64,000 bases of DNA. Source: Burkholderia multivorans ATCC BAA-247 (GTDB lineage Bacteria; Pseudomonadota; Gammaproteobacteria; Burkholderiales; Burkholderiaceae). The notes under the pieces are model-generated. The model did not search any database and was not told the origin of the DNA. It saw only the letters and a list, made by a program, of their open reading frames with translations. Below are positions 8,657 to 15,657 of the stretch, piece by piece. A program made the translations under genes and the position numbers. Within the stretch, counting starts at the first letter, position 1; every line of letters starts with the position of its first letter. The stretch is taken from NCBI RefSeq assembly GCF_000959525.1, contig NZ_CP009830.1, positions 310,001 through 374,000 on the forward strand, in the 5' to 3' direction.

Positions 8657-9640
8657 ATGCAACGACGATATCCCGGGCGGCCGGTCGAACGGCGCGGCCC
8701 GCCCGATTGGCAGGAACGCAGCGAACGCGCGTACCGGGAGGCAGGCGAGCGCGGTTTTCCGGACGATCCGGCGCTGCGGCCCGAGGAGGACTACGAGTCC
8801 GCGTACCGGCGCTTCGCGAGCGAGGACGTCGGCCCCGAGGAATGGGGCAGCGAATGGACCGAGCGCGCGGCACGGCCCGCGGCGGAACTCGGCGGGCGCG
8901 GCACACGCACCGAATGGCACGGCGGCCCCGGCGGACCGGGTGAACCGCGCGGCGCGCGCGGTGCGGCGTACGACGCCGAGCGCGGTCGCGGGCAGCCGGG
9001 CGGCGGGCCGGACCCGCACCGATACGGCGGCGGCCGCGACGAGGCGCCGGGCCTGCGCGGACACTTCCGGCTCGGCTGGTACGGCGGCGGCGAGCGCGGC
9101 TACGACGATCCGCGTACGGCCGACGCGCCGGACCTGTCGCGCTTCGGCAGCGGCGCGGCGCGCGACGCCATGCGCGGCCGGCGCGGCCCGAAAGGCTATA
9201 CGCGCTCGGACGAACGGATTCGCGAGGACGTCTGCGAACGGCTCGCGCATGCGCTCGACATCGACGTCAGCGACGTGAGCGTGCAGGTCAGCGACGGCCG
9301 CGTCGAACTCGACGGCACGGTGCCCACGCGCTGGATGAAGCATGCGATCGAGGACATCGCGGACGACTGCATGTGCGTGCGCGACGTCGAGAACCGCGTG
9401 CGCGTGAAGCGCGAAGGCGAGCACGACAGCGGCATGGTGCTGCACCCCGCGCAGCGAACCGTTACGCCGACCCAGCCGGCCGTGCGCGAGCCTGAGCCCG
9501 GCACGTCGGCTCAGGGCGCGGGCAGCGGCGACGCGGGCGGCGGCGGCACTGCAGGCAGCGGCGCCGCAGGCAGCGGCACCGCAGCGGGCACCGGCGGCAC
9601 TGCGGCGGGCGGCACGCCGGGCCGCGAGCGCCATCACTGA
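8657..9640 (+). CDS. BON domain-containing protein with charged N-terminus and Gly-rich tail
   Basis: 327 aa. Residues 1-180 are Arg/Gly/Glu-rich and low in complexity (repeated short segments such as REAGERGFPDDPALRPEED). A single BON domain spans about 186-255 (DERIREDVCERL, then VELDGTVPTRWMKHAIEDIAD, ending RDVENRVRVK). The tail is Gly/Ala/Thr-rich. BON domains bind phospholipid or protein surfaces and are common in stress-induced envelope proteins such as OsmY. No signal peptide is seen, so its location is uncertain. AAGGAG lies 6 nt before ATG 8657. The ABC-fusion gene follows after 47 bp. Confidence 0.8.
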   Translation: MQRRYPGRPVERRGPPDWQERSERAYREAGERGFPDDPALRPEEDYESAYRRFASEDVGPEEWGSEWTERAARPAAELGGRGTRTEWHGGPGGPGEPRGARGAAYDAERGRGQPGGGPDPHRYGGGRDEAPGLRGHFRLGWYGGGERGYDDPRTADAPDLSRFGSGAARDAMRGRRGPKGYTRSDERIREDVCERLAHALDIDVSDVSVQVSDGRVELDGTVPTRWMKHAIEDIADDCMCVRDVENRVRVKREGEHDSGMVLHPAQRTVTPTQPAVREPEPGTSAQGAGSGDAGGGGTAGSGAAGSGTAAGTGGTAAGGTPGRERHH

Positions 9641-9655
9641 CGGAGGACGGCCGTC

Positions 9656-9691
9656 ATGAACCCGCCACAACGGAACGCAGTGCGCGCATGA
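9656..9691 (+). CDS. 11-codon leader ORF translationally coupled to the ABC fusion
   Basis: ATG 9656 opens MNPPQRNAVRA and stops with TGA at 9689-9691. That stop overlaps the ATG (9688-9690) of the ABC-fusion gene in an ATGA junction. The only good ribosome site nearby (CGGAGGA at 9641-9647) is placed for this mini-ORF, not for the large gene, which lacks one of its own. I infer translation of the ABC gene by reinitiation. A peptide function is not suggested. Confidence 0.5.
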   Translation: MNPPQRNAVRA

Positions 9692-12432
9692 CGCCGGCGA
9701 CCGGGGACACGCGACGCGACACGCGCAGCCTGCGGCTGCGGATCGCCGGCGAGCTATGGCGTGCGATCTGGCGTTATCGCGCGCGCGTGCTCGCGGCGAT
9801 CGCGCTGCTGGTGCTCGCGAAGGCCGCGGCCGTGTCGGTGCCGCTGCTGCTGAAGGAGATCGTCGACGACTTCGGCCAGCTCGCGCAGCGGCCCGCGTCG
9901 CTGCCGGTGCTGCTGCTGTTCGCGTACGCGGTCGTGCGGTTCGCGTCGAACGCGCTGAATGAAGTGCGCGACATGACGTTCGTGCAGGTCACGCAGAGCA
10001 CGGTCGCCGCATTCACGGTACGCACGTTCGGCCATCTGCACCGGCTCGGCGCGCGCTTCCATTCGCAGCGCGAGACGGGCGCGGTCGTGCGCGACCTCGA
10101 GAAGGGCACGGCCGGCATCGGCTATCTGCTTGGCGTCGCCGTGTTTACGATCGTGCCGACCGCGATCGAGATCGGCTCGGTGCTCGTGATCGTCGTCAGC
10201 AAGTATGGCGGCGGCTTCACCGCGATCATCTTCGTCACGTTCGCCGTCTACGCCGCGTACACGATCGTGTTCACGCGGCGGCGCATGCGCTACCAGCGCC
10301 GCGTGAACGCGCTCGAGGCCGAATCGAATTCGCGCATTGTCGACAGCCTGCTGAACGTCGACACCGTCAAGTACTTCGCGCGCGAGGACGTCGAACGCGA
10401 CCGGCTCGACCGCGTGCTGAACGCGTGGTCGGACGCGGGCGTCGACAACCAGTACGCGCTGTCGACGCTGCACATCGGGCAGAGCGCCTGCATCGGCGCC
10501 GGCATCGCGGCCGTGATGCTGCTCGCCGGCGAGCGCGTCGCGACCGGCGCGATGACGGTCGGCGACCTCGTGCTGATCAACGCGTACATCATCCAGATCA
10601 GCCTGCCGCTGAACGCGCTCGGCTTCGTGTTCCGCGAGGCGAACGACGCGATGACGAACATCGAGCGGCTGTTCGGGCTGCTCGACGCGCGCGGCAAGCC
10701 GGGCGAGGACGGCGACGTGCCGGGTGCGCAGCCGCTCGTCGTGCGCGGCGGCGCGATCGAGTTCGAGCACGTGGACTTCGGCTACGAGCCGAGCCGGCAG
10801 ATCCTGTGGGACGTGTCGTTCCGGATCGAGCCCGGCCAGTCGGTCGCGGTGGTCGGCGGCAGCGGCTCGGGCAAGTCGACGCTCGCGCGGCTGCTGTTCC
10901 GGCTTTACCAGCCGGACGCCGGCACGATCCGCATCGACGGCCAGGATCTGCGCCTCGTCACCGAGCGCAGCCTGCGCGACGCGCTCGGCATCGTGCCGCA
11001 GGACACGATCCTGTTCAACGACACGATCGCGTACAACATCGCGTACGGCAAGCGCGACGCGACGCGCGCGGAAGTGGTCGCGGCCGCGCGCAGCGCGCAG
11101 CTCGACACGTTCATCGAGCGGCTGCCCGATGCCTACGACACGCGCGTCGGCGAACGCGGCGTGCGGCTGTCGGGCGGCGAGCGGCAGCGCGTCGCGATTG
11201 CGCGCGCGCTGCTGAAGGCGCCGCCGATCGTCGTGTTCGACGAGGCGACGTCCGCGCTCGACACGCGCTCGGAGCGCGCGATCCAGCAGGAGCTGATGCG
11301 TGTCGCGCAACATCGGACGAGCCTGATCATCGCGCACCGGCTGTCGACGATCGTCGATGCGGACCGCATCCTCGTGATGGAGTACGGCCGGCTCGTCGAA
11401 CAGGGCACGCACGACGAGCTGCTCGCGAGCGGCGGCGTCTATGCGCAGATGTGGGCGCTGCAGGCGAAGCAGCGCGAGCTCGAACGCACCGAGGCGAAGT
11501 TCGCGCGGCAGCCGGTGCGCATCAATCCGCTCGTGTCGCAGGTGCTCGACGGGCTCGCTGACGCGGCCGAGCGGCGCGGCGTGCCGGTGTTCCGCCATTT
11601 GTCCGACGAGGACCTGATCGTGAAGGCCGATCCGGCCGCGCTGCGGCGCTTCGTGTGGGAGCTGTGCCGCAACGGGATCGACGTGAGCGGCAGCGGCGGG
11701 CGCGTCCAGGTCTATACGGAGCGGCACGATCCGGATGCACGGATCACGGTCGCCTGCGCGGGCGTCGATGCGCCGGAGCTGTCGCTGCTCGCTCTCGAGC
11801 CGCTGCAGAACGCGATCGAGGAGGCGGGCGGCTACGTCGTGCGCGAACGCGACGACGCCGGTGTCACGCTGCACGTCGCGCTGCCGCTCTGCGCGATCGC
11901 GCCGGCGTCGATGCAGCCGGCCGATGCCGTGCCCGTGCCGATCGCCGACAGGCCGCTCGACGGCCTGCGCATCGCCTGCGTCGACGATCACGACGAAGCG
12001 CGCGATGCGCTGACCGCGCTGCTGACGGTGGCCGGCGCGCAGGTCGACGCGTTCGCGTCGGGCCAGGCGCTGCTCGACACGCTATGGCGCGCGCGCCGTG
12101 ACGACTGGCCGGCGCTGCTCGTCTGCGACATCGACCTCGGCGACGACGAGGAAGACGGCTATACGGTCATGACGCGCGTGCGTCAGCTCGAAGCGGCGCG
12201 CGCGAACGAGGACGGCGCATCGTCCATCGAAGCGCTCGCGCTGTCCGGCCACGCGCGCGAGCGCGACCGCGCGCGCGCCGTCGAAGCGGGTTTCCATGCG
12301 TATCTGACCAAGCCGGCGGCGCCGGCCGACCTGATCGCGGCGCTGCGCGCGCTCGCATTTTCCTCCGGAGACTCACATGCCGACTCATCTGAATCCGTCC
12401 CCCGAAGGGCTGACCGCACGTCGCGGCGGTAG
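9688..12432 (+). CDS. ATM1-type ABC exporter fused to a degenerate HATPase-like region and a receiver domain
   Basis: 914 aa. Residues about 35-310 form an exporter membrane domain. About 350-590 form a complete nucleotide-binding domain: Walker A GGSGSGKST near 390, signature LSGGERQRVAIARAL near 494, Walker B IVVFDEATSALD near 514, and H-loop IIAHRLSTI. This half resembles ATM1/HMT1 exporters. After it, about 615-745 resembles a kinase ATP-binding domain: DPAALRRFVWELCRNGIDVSG matches an N-box region, but the G1 and G2 boxes are absent. About 758-885 is a receiver with acidic VDDHDEARD, Asp in CDIDLGDD, Ser in LALSGHA and Lys in YLTKPA. A transporter ending in signalling modules is unusual. 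Start by ATGA coupling; the 3' end overlaps the next gene by 56 bp. Confidence 0.88.
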   Translation: MTPATGDTRRDTRSLRLRIAGELWRAIWRYRARVLAAIALLVLAKAAAVSVPLLLKEIVDDFGQLAQRPASLPVLLLFAYAVVRFASNALNEVRDMTFVQVTQSTVAAFTVRTFGHLHRLGARFHSQRETGAVVRDLEKGTAGIGYLLGVAVFTIVPTAIEIGSVLVIVVSKYGGGFTAIIFVTFAVYAAYTIVFTRRRMRYQRRVNALEAESNSRIVDSLLNVDTVKYFAREDVERDRLDRVLNAWSDAGVDNQYALSTLHIGQSACIGAGIAAVMLLAGERVATGAMTVGDLVLINAYIIQISLPLNALGFVFREANDAMTNIERLFGLLDARGKPGEDGDVPGAQPLVVRGGAIEFEHVDFGYEPSRQILWDVSFRIEPGQSVAVVGGSGSGKSTLARLLFRLYQPDAGTIRIDGQDLRLVTERSLRDALGIVPQDTILFNDTIAYNIAYGKRDATRAEVVAAARSAQLDTFIERLPDAYDTRVGERGVRLSGGERQRVAIARALLKAPPIVVFDEATSALDTRSERAIQQELMRVAQHRTSLIIAHRLSTIVDADRILVMEYGRLVEQGTHDELLASGGVYAQMWALQAKQRELERTEAKFARQPVRINPLVSQVLDGLADAAERRGVPVFRHLSDEDLIVKADPAALRRFVWELCRNGIDVSGSGGRVQVYTERHDPDARITVACAGVDAPELSLLALEPLQNAIEEAGGYVVRERDDAGVTLHVALPLCAIAPASMQPADAVPVPIADRPLDGLRIACVDDHDEARDALTALLTVAGAQVDAFASGQALLDTLWRARRDDWPALLVCDIDLGDDEEDGYTVMTRVRQLEAARANEDGASSIEALALSGHARERDRARAVEAGFHAYLTKPAAPADLIAALRALAFSSGDSHADSSESVPRRADRTSRR

Positions 12433-12901
12433 CGCGTTCGCGGATCGCCAGGCCGCGATCGCGGCCGTCGAACTGCTGCTGCCGACGCTGTCGGCCGCGT
12501 TGCAGAGCGACTTCGTCGGCGACAGCGGCTGCCTGCACATCGTGATCATGGATCCGGCGCTCGGCCCGCACGACGCGTCGTTCGAAGACGCGATCCTCTA
12601 CGAGTTCTCGCTGCCCGACCCGAAGGACTGGGACGCCGACTATCGCGCGTACGCGCGCGCGAAAGCGCGTTTGTCGTGGGAAACCGGCCGCGACGGCCAT
12701 GTCGTGCAGGCGCTCGAGCCGTACCGGCTGCGCGCGGGCGACACGAACCTGTGGGGCGCCGTCGCGCAGCATGGGATCGTGGTCGGCGTATCGGGCGCGC
12801 AGCCGTGGTTCGACGAGGCGTTCGCGGGCTGCATCGCGCATTGCCTGCGCGCGCTCGCGAAGCATCGCGCGCAGGCGACGCCCGACGCGCTCGCGATCTG
12901 A
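12377..12901 (+). CDS. GlcG/HbpS-like small protein (tentative)
   Basis: 174 aa, soluble, no signal peptide. The second half has the GlcG/HbpS (DUF336) pattern: a conserved Lys/Ala helix (YARAKARLSWETGRD), then GIVVGVSGAQPWFDEAFAGCI, like the GxIGVSG...DExxA motif of that family. Family members bind haem, cobalamin or small aromatics, or act as accessory sensors. The first 50 residues are unlike the family, so this is a remote match. Its start (ATG 12377, GGAG upstream) lies inside the end of the ABC fusion, so the two are tightly co-expressed and may act together, for example as ligand sensor and exporter. Confidence 0.6.
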   Translation: MPTHLNPSPEGLTARRGGSAFADRQAAIAAVELLLPTLSAALQSDFVGDSGCLHIVIMDPALGPHDASFEDAILYEFSLPDPKDWDADYRAYARAKARLSWETGRDGHVVQALEPYRLRAGDTNLWGAVAQHGIVVGVSGAQPWFDEAFAGCIAHCLRALAKHRAQATPDALAI

Positions 12902-12997
12902 TCGCAAGCGCAGCGCGGTGCGGGCACGTTTTTACAGCCGGTTATAAAAAAGCCAGCGAACGCGCCGCGACGCGCGACGCAACGCGGTTCGAAACGG

Positions 12998-13013
12998 ACG
13001 GGCACGAATCTCG
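12998..13013 (+). promoter_or_regulatory. Weak candidate sigma-54 promoter for the glycan operon
   Basis: Reads GGGCACGAATCTCGCT. The -24 half is good; the -12 half is TCGC rather than TTGC. It lies 77 bp before the GTG start at 13089. Confidence 0.33.
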
Positions 13014-13030
13014 CTGTCTTCCCTGCGATG

Positions 13031-13050
13031 ACGCTTGTCACGACAAGCGT
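13031..13050. promoter_or_regulatory. Perfect 9-bp-arm inverted repeat, operator-like
   Basis: ACGCTTGTC (13031-13039) and GACAAGCGT (13042-13050) are separated by AC. The repeat lies in the probable 5' leader of the glycan operon, 39 bp before the start codon. It could be a repressor site or an RNA hairpin. Confidence 0.5.
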
Positions 13051-13088
13051 TCCGACGAAGTTCTTCTGACGCCGACAGGGAGGTACAT

Positions 13089-13838
13089 GTGAACGGGACC
13101 CACGATCCAGCTCAACTGCCGCTCGCCGGCCGCACCGCACTCGTCACGGGCGGCGGCCGCGGGCTCGGCGAAGCGATCTGCGAGGAACTCGCGCGCAACG
13201 GTGCGCACGTCGTCGTCGCGGATCTCGACGGCGACCGCGCGGCGGCCGTCGCGCAGCGCCTTACGCGGCACGGCGTGAAGGCGGTCGGCCGTCCGCTCGA
13301 CGTGCGCGACGAGGCGTCGGTGCTGCAGGCCGTGCACGATGCGCGCGAAGTGGTGGGCGATCTCGACGTGATCGTGAACAACGCGGCGATCGACGTGACC
13401 GCGCCGATCGACGACGTGAGCGTCGACGCATGGCAGCAGGTGCTGATGACGAACCTGTTCGGTCCATACCTGATGTGCCATGCGGTCGTGCCGATGATGA
13501 AGGCGCGCGGCGGCGGGCATATCGTCAACATCGCGTCGACCGCATCGAAACGCGCGTGGCCGAACGCATCGGCGTATCACGCGACGAAGTGGGGGCTGCT
13601 CGGTCTGTCGCATGCGCTTCATGCGGAGCTGCGCCCGGCCGGCGTGCGCGTCTCGGCGATCGTCGCCGGCGGGATGCGCACGCCGTTCCTGCTCGATCGT
13701 TTCCCGGACATCGACGAGGACACGCTGCAGCCGCCCGAGAACGTCGCGGCCGCGGTGCGCTTCGTGCTGACGCAGCCGCCGGGCACGGTCGTACCGGAAG
13801 TGATGGTGCTGCCGATGAAGGAGACATCATGGCCCTGA
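13089..13838 (+). CDS. Short-chain dehydrogenase/reductase, first gene of the glycan operon
   Basis: Classical SDR, 249 aa, cytosolic NAD(P)-dependent oxidoreductase. Motifs: TGGGRGLG cofactor loop near residue 20, NNAAID, catalytic Ser in NIASTAS, and YHATK (Tyr-x3-Lys). The GTG start at 13089 is set by AGGGAGG five bases upstream. An overlapping ATG at 13087 stops at once (ATG TGA), so it cannot be the start. The gene overlaps the phosphatase gene by 10 bp. With its neighbours it probably modifies a nucleotide sugar or sugar intermediate, but general SDR specificity cannot be read from sequence. Confidence 0.87.
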   Translation: MNGTHDPAQLPLAGRTALVTGGGRGLGEAICEELARNGAHVVVADLDGDRAAAVAQRLTRHGVKAVGRPLDVRDEASVLQAVHDAREVVGDLDVIVNNAAIDVTAPIDDVSVDAWQQVLMTNLFGPYLMCHAVVPMMKARGGGHIVNIASTASKRAWPNASAYHATKWGLLGLSHALHAELRPAGVRVSAIVAGGMRTPFLLDRFPDIDEDTLQPPENVAAAVRFVLTQPPGTVVPEVMVLPMKETSWP

Positions 13839-14440
13839 AGCACGATCCGCGTCCGCGCGGCGCCGTGCTGCTCGACAAGGACGGCACGCTGCTCGACGAC
13901 GTGCCGTACAACGTCGATCCGGCCCGCATGCGGCTCGCGCCGGGCGCCGCGCGTGCGCTGCGCTCGCTCGCGTCGACCGGCATGCCGATCGCGGTCGTCT
14001 CGAACCAGCCGGGCGTCGCGCTCGGCCGCTTCACCGAATCTCAGCTTGGCGCGGTCCGCCAGCGTCTTGCCGAACTGTTCGAAGAGAACGGCGCGGCGCT
14101 GGCGGATTTTTTTTACTGCCCGCACCACCCGCAGGGCAGCGTGCCGCGCTATGCATGCGACTGTCTGTGCCGCAAGCCGAGGCCCGGCATGCTGCGCCGC
14201 GCGGTCGCCGCGCTCGGCGTCGAGGCCGGCGCGAGCTGGATGATCGGCGACATACTCGACGACATCGAAGCCGGCCGCGCGGCGCAGTGCCGCACGATCC
14301 TCGTCGATCGCGGCTACGAGACGGAATGGCGGATCGACGCGACACGCACGCCGCACTTCGTCGTCGACCGGCTCGATCTCGCGGCCGACATCGTCGTGCG
14401 CGAAACCGCGCGCCGTCACGGCTCGCGGGTGCGGCAATGA
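13829..14440 (+). CDS. HAD-IIIA phosphatase, GmhB-like (heptose bisphosphate phosphatase)
   Basis: 203 aa, cytosolic. HAD motif I is LLDKDGTLLDD, motif II VVSNQPGVA, motif III CRKPRPGM, motif IV IGDILDDIEA. The zinc loop characteristic of GmhB (CPHHPQG then CDCLCRKP) is intact. GmhB removes the 7-phosphate of D-glycero-D-manno-heptose 1,7-bisphosphate on the way to ADP- or GDP-heptose. It is followed directly by a heptosyltransferase-family gene (ATGA overlap), which supports a role in supplying activated heptose. A ribosome site AAGGAG precedes the ATG. It may duplicate a housekeeping gmhB elsewhere. Confidence 0.85.
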   Translation: MALKHDPRPRGAVLLDKDGTLLDDVPYNVDPARMRLAPGAARALRSLASTGMPIAVVSNQPGVALGRFTESQLGAVRQRLAELFEENGAALADFFYCPHHPQGSVPRYACDCLCRKPRPGMLRRAVAALGVEAGASWMIGDILDDIEAGRAAQCRTILVDRGYETEWRIDATRTPHFVVDRLDLAADIVVRETARRHGSRVRQ

Positions 14441-15654
14441 GCGCGCCCGCGTGGGACCGCGCGCGCCGCATTCTGTGCGTGCGGCTCGACAATCTCGGCG
14501 ACGTGCTGATGACGACGCCGGCACTGCGCGCGCTGAAGGAAAGCGGCAACGGCCGGCATCTGACGCTGCTCACGTCGAGCACGGCCGCGGCGCTCGGCGC
14601 GCATCTGCCGATGGTCGACGACGTGTGGACGTACGACGCGCCGTGGGTCAAGCATCCGGACGCGCCGGCCGACCCGGTCGCCGATCTCGACATGATCGAC
14701 CGGCTGCTGTCCGCGCGTTTCGACGCGGCGGTGATCTTCACCGTGTATAGCCAGAGCCCGTTGCCGGCCGCGATGATGTGCTGGCTCGCCGGCATTCCGC
14801 TGCGGCTCGCGCATTGCCGCGAGAACCCGTACCGGCTGCTGACCGACCGCGTCGCGGAGACCGAGCCCGATCAGCAGGTGCGGCACGAAGTGGCGCGCCA
14901 GCTCGCGCTGGTGCGCACGATCGGTGCGAAGACCGCCGACTGGCGGATGGCGTTCGAACCGGGCGACGCGGCGCGCCGGGCGGTGCAGGCGCGGCTGCGC
15001 GCCGCGCTGCAGCGCTTCGGCGGCCCGCGGCGCGGCGACGCGCATGGCTGCGGGCGCTGGCTCGTCGTGCATCCGGGCGCCAGCGCCGCGTCGCGGCGCT
15101 GGCCGGCCGAGCGCTTCGGCGACGCGGCCGCGCGCCTCGTGTCGCAGTTCGACGGCGTCGCAGTGACGGGCGGCAGCGGCGAACGCGCGCTCGTCGACGC
15201 GGTGTGCGAGCGGATCGGCCCGCGCGCGCTGCCGCTCGCCGGCACGCTGCCGCTCGGCGAGCTGGGCGCGCTGATCGAGACGGCCGACCTGCTGCTGTCG
15301 AACAACAGCGGCCCCGCGCATCTCGCGGCCGCGCTCGGCACGCCCGTCGTCGATCTCTACGCGCTGACCAATCCGCAGCACACGCCGTGGCGCGTTCCGC
15401 ATCGCGTGCTGAACGTCGACGTGCCGTGCCGCAACTGCTATCGCAGCGTGTGCGAACAGCCGGGACATCCGTGCCTGCGCGGCGTGCGCGTCGACGATGT
15501 CGTCGATGCCGCGCACGCGCTGCTGCGCGGCAACGCGCGCGGTGCGCGGCACGCGGGTGCCCGCGCAGCCGCCGCGTCCGACACGTCGCTCGCCGGCAGC
15601 GCAGCCGGCGCGTCGAACGTGATTCCTTTCGCGCACGTCATCACCAGGAGCTGA
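14437..15654 (+). CDS. Glycosyltransferase family 9 (heptosyltransferase-like)
   Basis: 405 aa, cytosolic face of the inner membrane. The N-terminus RILCVRLDNLGDVLMTTPALRAL is the typical GT9 opening. The C-terminal half has WLVVHPGASAASRRWPAERF and the nucleotide-sugar region LLLSNNSGPAHLAAALGTPVVDLYAL. GT9 enzymes transfer heptose (or a related sugar) from ADP-heptose to LPS core or other glycans. A Cys cluster (CRNCYRSVCEQPGHPC) near 333 is typical of one GT9 subgroup. The last 45 residues are Ala-rich and unlike the family. The ATG overlaps the preceding stop. A second GT9 is encoded at 18398. Confidence 0.88.
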   Translation: MSAPAWDRARRILCVRLDNLGDVLMTTPALRALKESGNGRHLTLLTSSTAAALGAHLPMVDDVWTYDAPWVKHPDAPADPVADLDMIDRLLSARFDAAVIFTVYSQSPLPAAMMCWLAGIPLRLAHCRENPYRLLTDRVAETEPDQQVRHEVARQLALVRTIGAKTADWRMAFEPGDAARRAVQARLRAALQRFGGPRRGDAHGCGRWLVVHPGASAASRRWPAERFGDAAARLVSQFDGVAVTGGSGERALVDAVCERIGPRALPLAGTLPLGELGALIETADLLLSNNSGPAHLAAALGTPVVDLYALTNPQHTPWRVPHRVLNVDVPCRNCYRSVCEQPGHPCLRGVRVDDVVDAAHALLRGNARGARHAGARAAAASDTSLAGSAAGASNVIPFAHVITRS

Positions 15655-15657
15655 CGC

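Noticed and set aside
12930-12955. Recurring TTGTAAAAA / TTTTTACA words (also near 38584, 42349 and 54918)
   Set aside because: They are not consistently placed relative to promoters or stops, so I could not make a motif. They may be AT-rich remnants at gene ends.
12998-13013. Strong sigma-54 assignment for the glycan operon
   Set aside because: The -12 half is TCGC. It was kept as a weak feature only and not counted among the strongest sites.
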